Notes: generated by a model from the letters alone, not told the origin. A stretch of DNA of 64,000 nt from Carboxydocella sporoproducens DSM 16521 (GCF_900167165.1 NZ_FUXM01000009.1:1-64000), one strand, 5' to 3'. Positions 7,387-16,364 are shown, numbered from the stretch's first letter. Numbers and translations are program-made.

Positions 7387-8160
7387 ATGAAACTCTCCCT
7401 CAAGCGCCGGGAACTATCACCCTGGCAAGCCCCTATCGCCTTAATTGCGGTTTTGACCGGTTTACTCATTGCCATCGATTTGCGCATCCATGACCAGTTA
7501 ACCAACGGTCCCAATACCAAGCGGGCAGAGACCCTGGCCGCCATGGCCTCCCGCCTGGAAAAGGAAAACAAGGCTATAGAAAAAGAAGTCAGCAGTCTAC
7601 GCCAGCAACTGGCAGAATGGGAAGCCAGCCAGAAGGCAGAAGGCAGCCTGACACTGCAAGCAATCAGGGCCCAAATGGATTTGACCCGCGCCCTCGTCGG
7701 TCTGACACCAGTGGAAGGACCGGGAGTGGTAATAGTGGTCAATGACCGCACGGAGGCCCTGGAACTGGCCCGCAAGGAAAACCAGCAAGTGGATTACTGG
7801 GATTATCTGGTCCATGACAGCGACCTGGTCTACCTGGTCAATGACCTCAGGGCAGGGGGTGCCGAAGCCATCGCTGTCAATGGTGAGCGGATAATCAGTT
7901 CCAGTGATATCAAGTGCGGCGGCTTTATCGTTTTCACCAATTCCAACCGTTTGACCGCCCCCTATCAGATCAAGGCCATCGGGGACCCCGTCGCTTTGAA
8001 ACGGGCTGTGGAAAGGGGCTTTACTTATAGTGTGCTCAAATCTCTGGATTATCCCATCCGAATCGAACAACACCAGAAAATCCTCGTGCCGGCCTACAGT
8101 GGTGCCCTGGCCCTGCGCTACGGTCAGCCGCTGACTCCACCGGCTGAGAAAGGAAGTTAA
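7387..8160 (+). CDS. DUF881 family membrane protein (first of two)
   Basis: A 257-residue protein with one N-terminal membrane helix (about residues 13-33), a coiled-coil stretch (about 50-85) and a DUF881 domain with the family marks GPGVVIVVNDR, LVNDLRAGGAEAIAVNGERI and a C-terminal AIGDP segment. The start at 7387 has an AGGAGG site; an upstream in-frame ATG lacks one. DUF881 genes often occur in pairs or triplets near division and envelope genes (ylxW/ylxX in Bacillus); their function is unknown. The two-base gap to the next gene shows one operon. Confidence 0.88.
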   Translation: MKLSLKRRELSPWQAPIALIAVLTGLLIAIDLRIHDQLTNGPNTKRAETLAAMASRLEKENKAIEKEVSSLRQQLAEWEASQKAEGSLTLQAIRAQMDLTRALVGLTPVEGPGVVIVVNDRTEALELARKENQQVDYWDYLVHDSDLVYLVNDLRAGGAEAIAVNGERIISSSDIKCGGFIVFTNSNRLTAPYQIKAIGDPVALKRAVERGFTYSVLKSLDYPIRIEQHQKILVPAYSGALALRYGQPLTPPAEKGS

Positions 8161-8162
8161 GC

Positions 8163-8846
8163 ATGCACTGGCAGAAATTAAAGCTACCTCTGGCTTTTAC
8201 CACTTTCAGCCTGGGGCTGCTGGTATCAGTCCAGCTCAACACCCAGGAAGCAGCCCTCAGAGACTATACGGCACAGAGCCAGGAAAACCTGGCCTCAGTG
8301 ATCAAGACCCTGAATGAAAAGCGGGAAGCTCTGTTACAGGAAAAGTGGGAGCTGGAGAACCGCCTGCGCCTGATCAAGTCCGACCCCAGCCAGGGCCAGC
8401 GTCTCCTTTCCGCCCTGAGGGAAGAAAACAGCCGCCTGCGAGCTGCCGGTGCCCTGGCACCCCTGCGGGGGCCTGGCATTACCATCACCGTTTCCAGTCA
8501 GACGCCCATCGGTTATGATGACCTGATCCGCATTATCAATGAGCTCTGGAATGTGGGGGCTGAAGGTATAGCCATAAATGGCATCCGCCTGACCCAGTAT
8601 ACTGCCATCACCCAGAGTGCCAGTGGCAATACCATTGTCGGCAGTCATGCCATAACCTACCCCTATGTAATCCAGGCCATCGGTGACAGTGCCTCGCTTA
8701 CCGCTGGTATCAATATTCTGGGCGGAACCCTGGATCAGCTAATCAATGTCAATGGAGTCAAGATCGAAGTAAAAACCAGCCAGGATTTGCTCCTACCGGC
8801 CGGCCAGGCCCCCACAGCTTTTAAATATGCCAGAGTACCGGACTAA
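8163..8846 (+). CDS. DUF881 family membrane protein (second of two)
   Basis: A 227-residue paralogue of the preceding protein: one membrane helix (about 9-27), a coiled coil (about 30-80), then DUF881 with LRGPGITITVSSQ, IINELWNVGAEGIAINGIRL and YVIQAIGDSASL. An AAAGGAAG site precedes the ATG. Having two adjacent paralogues with similar topology suggests that they act together, possibly as a heteromer outside the membrane, but nothing in the sequence gives an activity. Confidence 0.88.
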   Translation: MHWQKLKLPLAFTTFSLGLLVSVQLNTQEAALRDYTAQSQENLASVIKTLNEKREALLQEKWELENRLRLIKSDPSQGQRLLSALREENSRLRAAGALAPLRGPGITITVSSQTPIGYDDLIRIINELWNVGAEGIAINGIRLTQYTAITQSASGNTIVGSHAITYPYVIQAIGDSASLTAGINILGGTLDQLINVNGVKIEVKTSQDLLLPAGQAPTAFKYARVPD

Positions 8847-8870
8847 AAAATACCCGGCACCCAAAAACAA

Positions 8871-8918
8871 TCCCCCTATGTTAGCTTTTATAACTACCAT
8901 AGGGGGAATTTATTTTTT
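8871..8918. terminator. Bidirectional terminator
   Basis: A 10-bp stem (8871-8880 with 8898-8907) with a 17-base loop and a T-rich tail on the plus strand. It lies between the convergent DUF881 pair and the SLH metalloprotease gene and probably serves both. Confidence 0.85.
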
Positions 8919-8927
8919 GTCCTGAAC

Positions 8928-10571
8928 TCAAAGCAATTTACTCAAAGCTACGGAAAATTCAATTCTGGTCGTCGCCCGATCCGGATTAAAATATCCCTGT
9001 TGATTGCCATACATCAGCCCACGGCGAACATCATCCCGGATAATGTCCCTGGCCCAGTGGTTGGTGGTATCAGGAAAAAGGCCACCACTTTGCGCTACGG
9101 GCAATTGGTCCACACCCGGCAAACGGGCCAGTACCGCCGCCAGCTCCGCTCTAGTCACCAGCTTGTCAGGATAGAAATAGCCCTGGGGCGTCCCTTTCAG
9201 CCAGCCCCGGCTGGCTGCCCAGTTGATATACCAGGCATAACTATGGTTGCTTGTATCCTTGAAGACCGGTGGTGTTTGGGTCGCTGGAGCCTGTGGGAAG
9301 GCCCGCTGCAGAAAAACTGCCAGCTGGGCCCGGGTGATATTGCCCCAGGGAACAAAGTTGTTATAAGCATTGGGTACAAGAATCTTTCTTGCAGTTACTT
9401 TCTCTACCTGGAGATAACCCCAGTAATCGGGCCCAATATCCCAGAACAACCAGCCCCTGGGGACAGCAGTCGGTGCCGGGAGGTTAGACAGATTTATCAC
9501 TAATATTGGCGAGGAAACCACATACCCGCTGGCATCTCTGGCAAAGACCCGAAAATAATAAGAACCCGTTTCCCGCCCCAGGTAAAACCTGGCCTCCCGG
9601 TTATCTCCAAAGGTATAGGCAACCGGAGCAGCCAGAGTATCATTGGGCCCGTGATAGACCAGAGTGTATTCCAGGCTGGCAGGATAGCGGTCATCTACCG
9701 CCTGACTCCAGGAGAAAGTAAGGTAATGGCCCCTTTCATCCTGGCCGCTGCCGGTTAATGCCAGCTGGGGTGGCTTAGGCGGCTGATTGGTAGCTGCAGG
9801 CAGACCGGCCAGCTGCCGCCAGTAGGCTTCCAGCCCCGGCACCTGAGCTGCCAGAGGCAGGGCCAGGTTTTCCTGGGGAGAAAGATTATAGCTGCTGCTG
9901 CTGAAATAGCCAAACTGGCTGGTGAATTTAGTAAACTGGCGGGCCTGGGGAGAACCAAAGAGCTGGGCATAATCATCAGCCGCAATCTCTGCCGGGTCCC
10001 AGGCATGGCTGCCGTTATTTACCCTCGGGTCCCGAATCCCCTGCCGGATATCATACCAGGGAGTGCGCCAGTAGTTGTCAAAGGTTACACCATATTTAGT
10101 CCAGAAATAGTAGACCGTAAAATGGTGACCATATTCATGGGCCATAGTTTTGGCGACATCAGCCAGCTCTGTCTGCTCGTCACCGCCAAATAAAAAAATC
10201 GGCCGTTTAGGTGTGACATATCTCTGTCCTCTGCTGTCCCAGCCCAGTTCCGGAACATAAAGACCTCCTACGCCCCGGCCCAGGGGATAATCAGGGTAAA
10301 TAACCACTCCACCCAGGTAATCCCATTCCTTACCGTGAACATTGTTTTTTAACTCATAATATAAGGCCTGTAATTTGCCAGGGTCAGACCAGGCAGAGGA
10401 CAAACTTACGATTTCTTTACCGTCTGGTGCTGTATAAATTGCCACTACCGGCTCCAAAGGCAGTTGCTCATAATACCACCAGGGTTCTGCGGCTCCAGCC
10501 CCGTTTGCGCCCCCCAGAAGCAGGACTAGCAGCATTACTGCCCCAAGCCAGAATTTTGCGCTGTTTTTCAT
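8928..10571 (-). CDS. SLH-anchored putative zinc metalloprotease
   Basis: A 547-residue secreted protein. Residues 1-28 are a signal peptide. A zinc-protease motif HEYGHH lies at 145-150, with a second acidic/Asp cluster (EIAADDYAQLFG) about 60 residues later that could give the third zinc ligand and substrate-site residues. A fibronectin-like beta domain follows (about 265-365), then three SLH repeats (about 375-547; marks FKDTSNHSYAWYINW, FPDTTNHWARDII and YFNPDRATTRIE). SLH repeats should bind the pyruvylated polymer made with CsaB. The ATG at 10571 has a GGAGGG site; a TTG one codon earlier is less likely. Protease activity is inferred from the motif; no named family is recognised. Confidence 0.8.
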   Translation of the reverse strand: MKNSAKFWLGAVMLLVLLLGGANGAGAAEPWWYYEQLPLEPVVAIYTAPDGKEIVSLSSAWSDPGKLQALYYELKNNVHGKEWDYLGGVVIYPDYPLGRGVGGLYVPELGWDSRGQRYVTPKRPIFLFGGDEQTELADVAKTMAHEYGHHFTVYYFWTKYGVTFDNYWRTPWYDIRQGIRDPRVNNGSHAWDPAEIAADDYAQLFGSPQARQFTKFTSQFGYFSSSSYNLSPQENLALPLAAQVPGLEAYWRQLAGLPAATNQPPKPPQLALTGSGQDERGHYLTFSWSQAVDDRYPASLEYTLVYHGPNDTLAAPVAYTFGDNREARFYLGRETGSYYFRVFARDASGYVVSSPILVINLSNLPAPTAVPRGWLFWDIGPDYWGYLQVEKVTARKILVPNAYNNFVPWGNITRAQLAVFLQRAFPQAPATQTPPVFKDTSNHSYAWYINWAASRGWLKGTPQGYFYPDKLVTRAELAAVLARLPGVDQLPVAQSGGLFPDTTNHWARDIIRDDVRRGLMYGNQQGYFNPDRATTRIEFSVALSKLL

Positions 10572-10596
10572 CAATTTCCCTCCCTACCGCTCCTGG

Positions 10597-10631
10597 AAAA
10601 TAAAAGGGTTCTATCCGGAAGATAGAAACCC
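10597..10631 (-). terminator. Terminator downstream of tagO
   Basis: A stem of about ten base pairs (10606-10615 with 10621-10631, one bulge) with a TTTTATTTT tail on the minus strand, 12 bases past the tagO stop. The SLH metalloprotease downstream would then depend on read-through or an unseen promoter. Confidence 0.85.
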
Positions 10632-10642
10632 TCTACCCAACT

Positions 10643-11680
10643 TTAGTGTCTATGGTGATGGACCTCATAGCCTCTCCGCCCAATCACACCCAGCCAGCGC
10701 CCCCCCATAAAGGCGAGCAAGGTCAACGCCCCCAGTACCAGCCAGCCTAAACGGGCAGGCAGGAAGCTGACCAGAATCCCTGCCAGGGAAAAAATAGCGT
10801 GGATCAGGTAAATAGCCAGTACCGCCTGTTTGTGGGATAAACCCAAAGCCATCAGGCGGTGATGTAAATGGGCCTTATCTGCCTGAAAGATGGGTTTGCC
10901 ATTCGCCATTCTCCTGACGATGGCAAAGGTAGTATCCAGCACCGGTACCCCCACCAGCAGGATGGGAACGAACACCGACATGACAAAAGCCCCTTTGGCT
11001 ACCCCCATGATGGAAAGGGCCGCCAGGGCAAAGCCCAGAAAGAGGCTGCCCGCATCCCCCATGAAAATGGAGGCCGGATGAAAGTTATATTTCATAAAGC
11101 CCAGGGTAGCCGCAGCCAGCAACCAGGCCAGGATAGCTACCGCCGGATCCTGTTGCCAGGCCACAATCCCCATGGTGACAGCCCCGATTACACTGGTACC
11201 TGCCGCCAGGCCATCCAGGCCGTCAATCAGGTTAACAGCATTGCTGATCCCGACCAGCCAGAAAAGGGTAACCGGATAGGCCCACCAGTCCAGGAAGATC
11301 ACACCCCCATCCAGGGGATTGGTGATCACACTGACTTTCACGCCAAAGGCCATCAATACGATCGCAGCTATTACCTGGCCCATCAATTTAACTTTCGGTG
11401 ATATTTCCATAATATCGTCCAGACACCCAGTTGCTACAATAATACCTCCCGACAGGATCAGCCCCCAGACTTCCGGACGATATCCCTGAGTCAACAGGGC
11501 CAGGGCTGCAAAAGCCAGATAAATCGCCACACCACCCATGCGGGGCATCACCCGGGCATGGACTTTACGGTGGTTGGGCTGGTCTACCGCCCCCACCTTA
11601 AAAGCCAGCTTCCTGACCAGCGGTGTAGTCAATAGAGCCATGCCCCAGGCCGCTGCCAGGGATAAAGCCATTGTCTCCAT
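10643..11680 (-). CDS. tagO: Undecaprenyl-phosphate GlcNAc-1-phosphate transferase
   Basis: A 345-residue multi-pass membrane enzyme of the WecA/TagO/MraY family that transfers GlcNAc-1-phosphate from UDP-GlcNAc to undecaprenyl phosphate, the first step of wall teichoic acid or secondary wall polymer synthesis. Marks: DQPNHRKVHARVMPRMGG early, the DD pair at 88-89, NLIDGLDGLAAG, GDAGSLFLG, and HLHHRLMALG in the last cytoplasmic loop. HHRLM and the plain QPNHRKVH start fit TagO/WecA better than MraY. The C-terminus is histidine-rich (VHHHRH). It ends the run LCP-TagA-FabZ-TagO, which supports a wall-polymer role. Confidence 0.92.
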   Translation of the reverse strand: METMALSLAAAWGMALLTTPLVRKLAFKVGAVDQPNHRKVHARVMPRMGGVAIYLAFAALALLTQGYRPEVWGLILSGGIIVATGCLDDIMEISPKVKLMGQVIAAIVLMAFGVKVSVITNPLDGGVIFLDWWAYPVTLFWLVGISNAVNLIDGLDGLAAGTSVIGAVTMGIVAWQQDPAVAILAWLLAAATLGFMKYNFHPASIFMGDAGSLFLGFALAALSIMGVAKGAFVMSVFVPILLVGVPVLDTTFAIVRRMANGKPIFQADKAHLHHRLMALGLSHKQAVLAIYLIHAIFSLAGILVSFLPARLGWLVLGALTLLAFMGGRWLGVIGRRGYEVHHHRH

Positions 11681-11705
11681 CTTTCTCCTCTCCAGTCCTC
11701 TGACA

Positions 11706-12125
11706 TTAGCTTAAGGCAAACATCAATTCCCCTTCACAGACTACTTGCCCATCGACAGTAGCCACCCCACGGGCCTTGCCGACAGTACCTTTCAGTTTCA
11801 GCAATTCCGTCTCCAGGCGCAGCTGGTCACCCGGCAAGACCTGGCGGCGAAAACGCACGCCATCAATGCCAGCAAAGAAGGCCAAACGGCCTTTAAACTG
11901 CTCCTGGGACAGGATGGCTACTGCCCCTACCTGGGCCAGCGCTTCCACGATCAGCACCCCCGGCATTACTGGATAACCGGGGAAATGCCCGGGAAAAAAA
12001 GGCTCATTGATAGTGACATTTTTGATACCCACCGCTCGTTTGCCCGCTTCCAGTTCCAGAATGCGGTCTACCAGCAAAAAGGGATAGCGATGGGGTATAA
12101 TCTCCATAATTTCCCTGGCTTCCAT
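11706..12125 (-). CDS. fabZ: 3-hydroxyacyl-ACP dehydratase FabZ
   Basis: FabZ dehydrates 3-hydroxyacyl-ACP in fatty acid elongation. From the ATG at 12125 it is 139 residues, with [18 protein letters not shown] at the start, catalytic His47 in [14 protein letters not shown] and catalytic Glu61 in VEALAQ. A GTG at 12131 has a better spaced AGGAGG site, so the true start could be two codons earlier. The gene sits between tagA and tagO. In Bacillus, fabZ also maps in the mbl-flhOP neighbourhood; here the two blocks are separated by about 40 kb. Confidence 0.95.
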   Translation of the reverse strand: MEAREIMEIIPHRYPFLLVDRILELEAGKRAVGIKNVTINEPFFPGHFPGYPVMPGVLIVEALAQVGAVAILSQEQFKGRLAFFAGIDGVRFRRQVLPGDQLRLETELLKLKGTVGKARGVATVDGQVVCEGELMFALS

Positions 12126-12156
12126 GACCACTCCCAATCCCTCCTATATCATTGTA

Positions 12157-12885
12157 CTACCGGGCTTTTCCCCTGACAAGTCGTTCTTTTAAGGCTAATA
12201 ATAAAAATTCTGGTAATACCAGCATCCGCTTGTAGCGCCAGGGCTCCTTGATCAGACGGTAAAACCACTCCAACCCCAGTTTCTGTAACCATATAGGAGC
12301 CCGCCTCACCCGTCCGGCCCAGACATCAAAACAGCCACCGACGCCGATGCCTACTTTCACCTGCAAACGGTGCCGGTTTTTCCAGAACCATTTTTCCTGA
12401 CGCCCCATGCCCATGGCTATCAGCAATATATCCGGCCTTACCCGGTTGATTGCCGCTATTACCCCTTCATCATCCTGAAAATAGCCATCATGCCAGCCTG
12501 CGATCTTGAGGCCAGGATAGATAGACTGAAGCCGGGCCGCTGCTTCTTCTGCTACTCCCGGCCGTGCCCCCAGAAAGAAGAAACTATACTTCCCCAGGTC
12601 AAAAAGGCTCTGGGCTAAATCAATGCCCGTTACCCGCTGGGGTAACGGGCAACCCAGGATTTTTGCTGCCAGCACAATCCCGATGCCGTCAGCTGTTACC
12701 AGATCTCCAGCCGCCAGGATCCGGGCCATTTCCTCATCCCGGCGGGCCAGCATCACCATTTCCGGATTGGCAGTAATCACCAGGGCAGGGGCTTGTCTAT
12801 CACATACTACCAGCTCTTCTATCCGTTCAACCGCTGTGGCTAGTGTCAACCGATCAAAGGCAACCCCCAGTATCTGCTGCCGCAA
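12157..12885 (-). CDS. tagA: TagA/WecG/CpsF-family glycosyltransferase
   Basis: A 242-residue enzyme of the family that adds ManNAc (TagA) or ManNAcA (WecG) to the GlcNAc lipid made by TagO/WecA. Marks: ITANPEMVMLARRD, LVTADGIGIV, VTGIDL, FFLGARPGV, and GMGRQEKWFWKNR. It starts at TTG with a GGAGG site seven bases upstream; an overlapping ATG is in another frame. Position directly after the LCP gene and before fabZ-tagO fits synthesis of the linkage unit of a wall polymer. The UDP-ManNAc-type dehydrogenase at 16365 suggests the sugar may be an acid form. Confidence 0.92.
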   Translation of the reverse strand: MRQQILGVAFDRLTLATAVERIEELVVCDRQAPALVITANPEMVMLARRDEEMARILAAGDLVTADGIGIVLAAKILGCPLPQRVTGIDLAQSLFDLGKYSFFFLGARPGVAEEAAARLQSIYPGLKIAGWHDGYFQDDEGVIAAINRVRPDILLIAMGMGRQEKWFWKNRHRLQVKVGIGVGGCFDVWAGRVRRAPIWLQKLGLEWFYRLIKEPWRYKRMLVLPEFLLLALKERLVRGKAR

Positions 12886-12906
12886 ATTCCATCCTCCTTT
12901 GCTCTG

Positions 12907-14253
12907 TTACCCCTGCGGAGATGGCGGCGTGGTCTGGGAGCCACTCTCCGGAGCAGGGGTGGAAGTAACGGGAGTACCACCGCTCCCACTCCCTCCGGGT
13001 TCCGTCCCAACAGGAGTAGTTCCTTCCGGGGTAGTTCCACCGGTCGTATCACCACCTGAGGTAGAGCTCGTACCACTACCGTTATTCGTACTGGCGGATC
13101 CGCTGCCATTAATGCTGCCAGCAGGGGTTTGAGCTAAATTCTCATTCCCTCCGTTGCCGGTAGCTGAGCCGTTCTGATTAGAATCTGGCGTCTGGGTTGG
13201 ATTATTATTAACCGGCTGGGTAGAAGTTTTTTTCTCACTGCCAGTTGTTGATTTGCTATCTCTGGCTTTAGCAACCTGGGTCTTACGGCTTACCTTCTTC
13301 TTCGGCCGCTCATCCTCATTGATATCTGCCCCTACAATCATCGGATAGGTCTTGCCGTTCATCAAGTCGGCAATTAAGGTCCTGGCGATAGTGGCATCAT
13401 GTTTCCAGTAACTGCCGTGATTGTTATAAAATTGACCGGGCAAAGTCTGGGAAACAATCTCCAGCTGGCCAAAATCCCGGGCCAAAGTGGCATACTTGAC
13501 CATTTCGCCCACTGACATATCCGTCTGGACTGCCTGGTTAATATCCTTCATCAGCTGGGGCAGTTTGGTAACCACCGAAGGCTTGAGGGCTGCTTCAGCT
13601 ACTGCTTTCAGAAAATGTTGCTGTCGCTGGGTTCTCCCCACATCCCCCAGGGCATCATGACGAAAACGTACATAGTCCAGGGCTTCTTTGCCATTTAAAT
13701 GCTGCAAACCGGGCTTGAGGTTGATATACGTCCCATCAGTGGGGTCCCGATAGACCATGCGCTTTTCCACCTCAATATCGACCCCACCCAGGGTATCTAC
13801 CACTTGTTTGAAGCCCTCAAAATTGGTCTTGATATAGTAGTCGATTTCCACATTCAGCATCTCGGAGACTACTTGCTTAACCAGATCCACACCGCCATAT
13901 ACATTGGCACTGTTTATTTTTTCCCGGCCATGGCCTGGCAATTCCACCAGGGTATCCCGGGGAACCGAAACCATTACCAGTTTTTTCTTTTCAGGGTCCA
14001 GCTGGGCCACTATAATAGTATCTGTCCGGGCGTCCTTTTCTCCTGGTCGGGCATCAACCCCTAACAAGAGAAAAGTGGTAGGTCCACCGGCAAAAAATTT
14101 GCGCAAATTTCCTGGTAGCAGGCCAGGACCTTTCCGGGAATCTTCCCCCAGCCAGAGGCCAGCAGCTCCGTAACCAATTGCCGCTGTTATGACAAGTACC
14201 AGCAGCAGCACCACCAGGGCAGCAAAGCCCCTTTCCCTGTGTCTCCTCTCCAT
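12907..14253 (-). CDS. LytR-CpsA-Psr (LCP) family wall-polymer ligase
   Basis: LCP enzymes attach lipid-linked polymers to peptidoglycan outside the membrane. The 448-residue protein has one N-terminal membrane helix (about 12-34), an LCP domain (about 60-300) with TFLLLGVDARPGEKDARTDT, VSVPRDTLV, GREKINSANVYGG, FEGFKQVVDTLGGVDIEV and YVRFRHDALGDVGRTQRQQ, containing the Asp and Arg residues used for pyrophosphate binding. About 115 C-terminal residues are low-complexity Ser/Thr/Gly/Asn/Pro, a likely wall-spanning linker. The ATG at 14253 has AGGAGG seven bases upstream; a longer frame is not supported. It is grouped with tagA and tagO. Confidence 0.93.
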   Translation of the reverse strand: MERRHRERGFAALVVLLLVLVITAAIGYGAAGLWLGEDSRKGPGLLPGNLRKFFAGGPTTFLLLGVDARPGEKDARTDTIIVAQLDPEKKKLVMVSVPRDTLVELPGHGREKINSANVYGGVDLVKQVVSEMLNVEIDYYIKTNFEGFKQVVDTLGGVDIEVEKRMVYRDPTDGTYINLKPGLQHLNGKEALDYVRFRHDALGDVGRTQRQQHFLKAVAEAALKPSVVTKLPQLMKDINQAVQTDMSVGEMVKYATLARDFGQLEIVSQTLPGQFYNNHGSYWKHDATIARTLIADLMNGKTYPMIVGADINEDERPKKKVSRKTQVAKARDSKSTTGSEKKTSTQPVNNNPTQTPDSNQNGSATGNGGNENLAQTPAGSINGSGSASTNNGSGTSSTSGGDTTGGTTPEGTTPVGTEPGGSGSGGTPVTSTPAPESGSQTTPPSPQG

Positions 14254-14304
14254 GGATATTCCTCCTCTCAAACCATGACCCCACCTGGGCCGGTGGGGTT
14301 GAGG

Positions 14305-14571
14305 TTATTTCTTTACCTGGGCCAGTTGTTGTTCCAGCAATTTCACCTGTTGTTCTAATGCTGTAGCTTTTGTAGTCAGCTGCTGGATTTTGGCCTGCAA
14401 TTCCTGTACTTTCGGATTTACCGCCTGATTGACATAACTTTGGGAGGCCAGAGGATCAGCTAACGAACCTGGTGTACCGGTATCCGCCTGGACTTTTTGT
14501 CCCAGCAAAAAACCGGCACCCGTACAGAGCAACATCAATGCTCCAATCCCGATGTAACGTTTCCAGTTCAT
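14305..14571 (-). CDS. Small exported coiled-coil protein with DPL-SYV motif
   Basis: An 88-residue protein with an N-terminal hydrophobic segment (about 6-26, signal anchor), then PGSLADPLASQSYVNQAV, then a heptad-like coiled coil to the end (about 50-88). The PG-x-x-x-DPL-x-x-x-SYV segment also occurs right after the signal peptides of the two small SLH proteins at 49356 and 50143, so this protein shares their N-terminal module without SLH repeats. It is the first gene of the LCP-TagA-FabZ-TagO run. Function unknown. Confidence 0.75.
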   Translation of the reverse strand: MNWKRYIGIGALMLLCTGAGFLLGQKVQADTGTPGSLADPLASQSYVNQAVNPKVQELQAKIQQLTTKATALEQQVKLLEQQLAQVKK

Positions 14572-14627
14572 CTTTTCTCCTCCCCTCTATCATATTTATT
14601 ATAGACTAACCGGTTCAACACCGTCAA

Positions 14628-15743
14628 TTAGCTAAATTCACCATTCGACAAAATCTGAAAAGCCAGCTGCGCCGGACGTCGAGCCAGGTTACTGAGTAAG
14701 GGAAGTCTCTCCTTTAAGGCGGTACCAAAAGTGTCTCGTTTCTGCCAGACCATCTGCAGATTTTCTATCAGGGGCTCTGCCTGCAAATGTCCGCTGCTTC
14801 CCAGCATCACCTGTCCTACATCAGCGATAAACCGTTCCACTTTGGGATCATAACTGATTCCCAGCAGAGGCTTATGCCAGAGGGCACCAAAAATCAGGGC
14901 ATGCAAGCGCATCCCGCAGACCAGGTCCAGCCAGGCATAGATTCCAATTGCCTGGTCAAGACTGTAGGATGGTGGCAGCCAGACAGGCCCTGACCCCGCC
15001 AGTTCCTGACGCAACCGCTCCAGAACCTGCCAGTCCCCCGGATATTGCATGGGCAATAGCACTATCTGCCCTCCCTGGCCCAGCCAGTAGCGGGTCAGAG
15101 TGACCAGAGCCGGCCAGTCGTGCTCCAGTCCCAGCCAGGGACGTAAGCTCAGACCCAGGGTGGGCTGCCCTGACTGCCAGCCCAGGCTGGTCAACAGCTG
15201 TAATCCGGCGGCCCGCTCTGTCTCAGTGGGTTGATGGCCAAGAACCGGATCCACCACCACTTCCAGAGGAGGCCGCTTTATACCGAGCTGGCGCAAATCC
15301 TGGGCTGACTCGCTATCCCGCACGGTAATATAGTCGACCCGGTTGAGAACAGCTGCCACAAATCGTCGATTGTAGGGACGCAAAACGGGACCGAACCCCT
15401 GGCCATAAATCAAAGTCGGCACCCCGAGCCAGTGGGCCAGCTCAACAATAGCCAGGTAATAATAGAGGCTTTTGTTGCCAGTGACATCCTGAAAGAGACT
15501 GCCACCACCGCTGATCAGCAGGTCTGCGTTTTTTAGCTCCTTTATAACCGCAGGCAAAGACCAGCGATTAACAGCCCGCACCTGATGCTGGCCCGCTGTC
15601 GTTTCCGGTCGGTGAGACAGTACTACCAGTTCCAGTTGTGGCCAGCGGTCATTTAATCCCTGGCTTATGGCACCCAATAAAGCTTCGTCCCCTAAATTAT
15701 TAAAACCATAATACCCGGATAGGACAATTTTGTAACTCCTCAT
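14628..15743 (-). CDS. csaB: Polysaccharide pyruvyl transferase CsaB
   Basis: CsaB adds a pyruvate ketal to the secondary cell-wall polymer, creating the ligand for SLH domains. The 371-residue protein opens IVLSGYYGFNNLGDEALL, carries LLISGGGSLFQDVTGNKSLYYY, and near the end VCGMRLHALIFGALWHKPLLGISYDPKVERF, all standard for the family. Seven SLH proteins in this window depend on such a modification. It is divergent from the DUF4330 gene at 15834. Confidence 0.95.
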   Translation of the reverse strand: MRSYKIVLSGYYGFNNLGDEALLGAISQGLNDRWPQLELVVLSHRPETTAGQHQVRAVNRWSLPAVIKELKNADLLISGGGSLFQDVTGNKSLYYYLAIVELAHWLGVPTLIYGQGFGPVLRPYNRRFVAAVLNRVDYITVRDSESAQDLRQLGIKRPPLEVVVDPVLGHQPTETERAAGLQLLTSLGWQSGQPTLGLSLRPWLGLEHDWPALVTLTRYWLGQGGQIVLLPMQYPGDWQVLERLRQELAGSGPVWLPPSYSLDQAIGIYAWLDLVCGMRLHALIFGALWHKPLLGISYDPKVERFIADVGQVMLGSSGHLQAEPLIENLQMVWQKRDTFGTALKERLPLLSNLARRPAQLAFQILSNGEFS

Positions 15744-15833
15744 TTATCTCTTCTCCCAAGCAGGAAAATGTAAAGGAATGGAGAATAAAAAATATTTGTT
15801 GCTTGCATACTTATTTAAGAAAGGAGTGAACCC

Positions 15834-16313
15834 ATGTCTATCATCGATGAAAAGGGCCGGTTATTCGGCAAAATCAATATCATTGACTTGCTGGTGATCA
15901 TTGGACTGGTAACGGTCATCGCCGGTGCCGGCTATAAATTTTTCCTGGCCCCAAAGGCTTTGAAGGCTCAGAATGCCGAAGTCACCGTGATCGTACCGGC
16001 TGTGCGCCCGGAAGAAGCCCAATCCATTAAAACCGGGGATCAGCTGGTTACTGATACAGCTGTGACCGATGCGGTGGTAAAAAAAGTGGAAATCAAACCG
16101 GCGCTCACCGTTACCACCAGGGCTGATGGTTCAACCTTGCTGACTACCAATCCCTACCGCAAGGATGCCTATGTTACCCTGGAAGGGAAAGTATCCATCG
16201 GGCCGACGGCCATGAAATTTGCCGGACAGGAAATCCGGGTAGGCAAGGATTTCTGGCTCAAGAGTCTGCGCTATGAGCTGAAAGGTTCCGTCCTCACCAT
16301 CAATACCCGTTAG
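15834..16313 (+). CDS. DUF4330 family membrane-anchored protein
   Basis: A 159-residue protein that begins MSIIDEKGRLFGKINIIDL, followed by one membrane helix (about 18-38) and an extracytoplasmic beta-rich domain. The opening sequence is typical of DUF4330 proteins, found beside polysaccharide and wall genes in clostridia. An AAAGGAGTGA site precedes the ATG. It is a single gene transcribed away from csaB and ends in a strong hairpin. No activity is known. Confidence 0.85.
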   Translation: MSIIDEKGRLFGKINIIDLLVIIGLVTVIAGAGYKFFLAPKALKAQNAEVTVIVPAVRPEEAQSIKTGDQLVTDTAVTDAVVKKVEIKPALTVTTRADGSTLLTTNPYRKDAYVTLEGKVSIGPTAMKFAGQEIRVGKDFWLKSLRYELKGSVLTINTR

Positions 16314-16327
16314 GTCTCAGTTTCAAG

Positions 16328-16356
16328 GCCCGGGAGCAAATGCTCCCGGGCGTTAT
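16328..16356. terminator. Hairpin between convergent genes
   Basis: A perfect 11-bp GC-rich stem (16328-16338 with 16341-16351) with a two-base loop between the stops of the convergent DUF4330 and dehydrogenase genes. The T-rich tails are poor on both strands (GTTATTT on plus), but stem strength makes a two-way terminator likely. Confidence 0.75.
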
Positions 16357-16364
16357 TTATGGGT

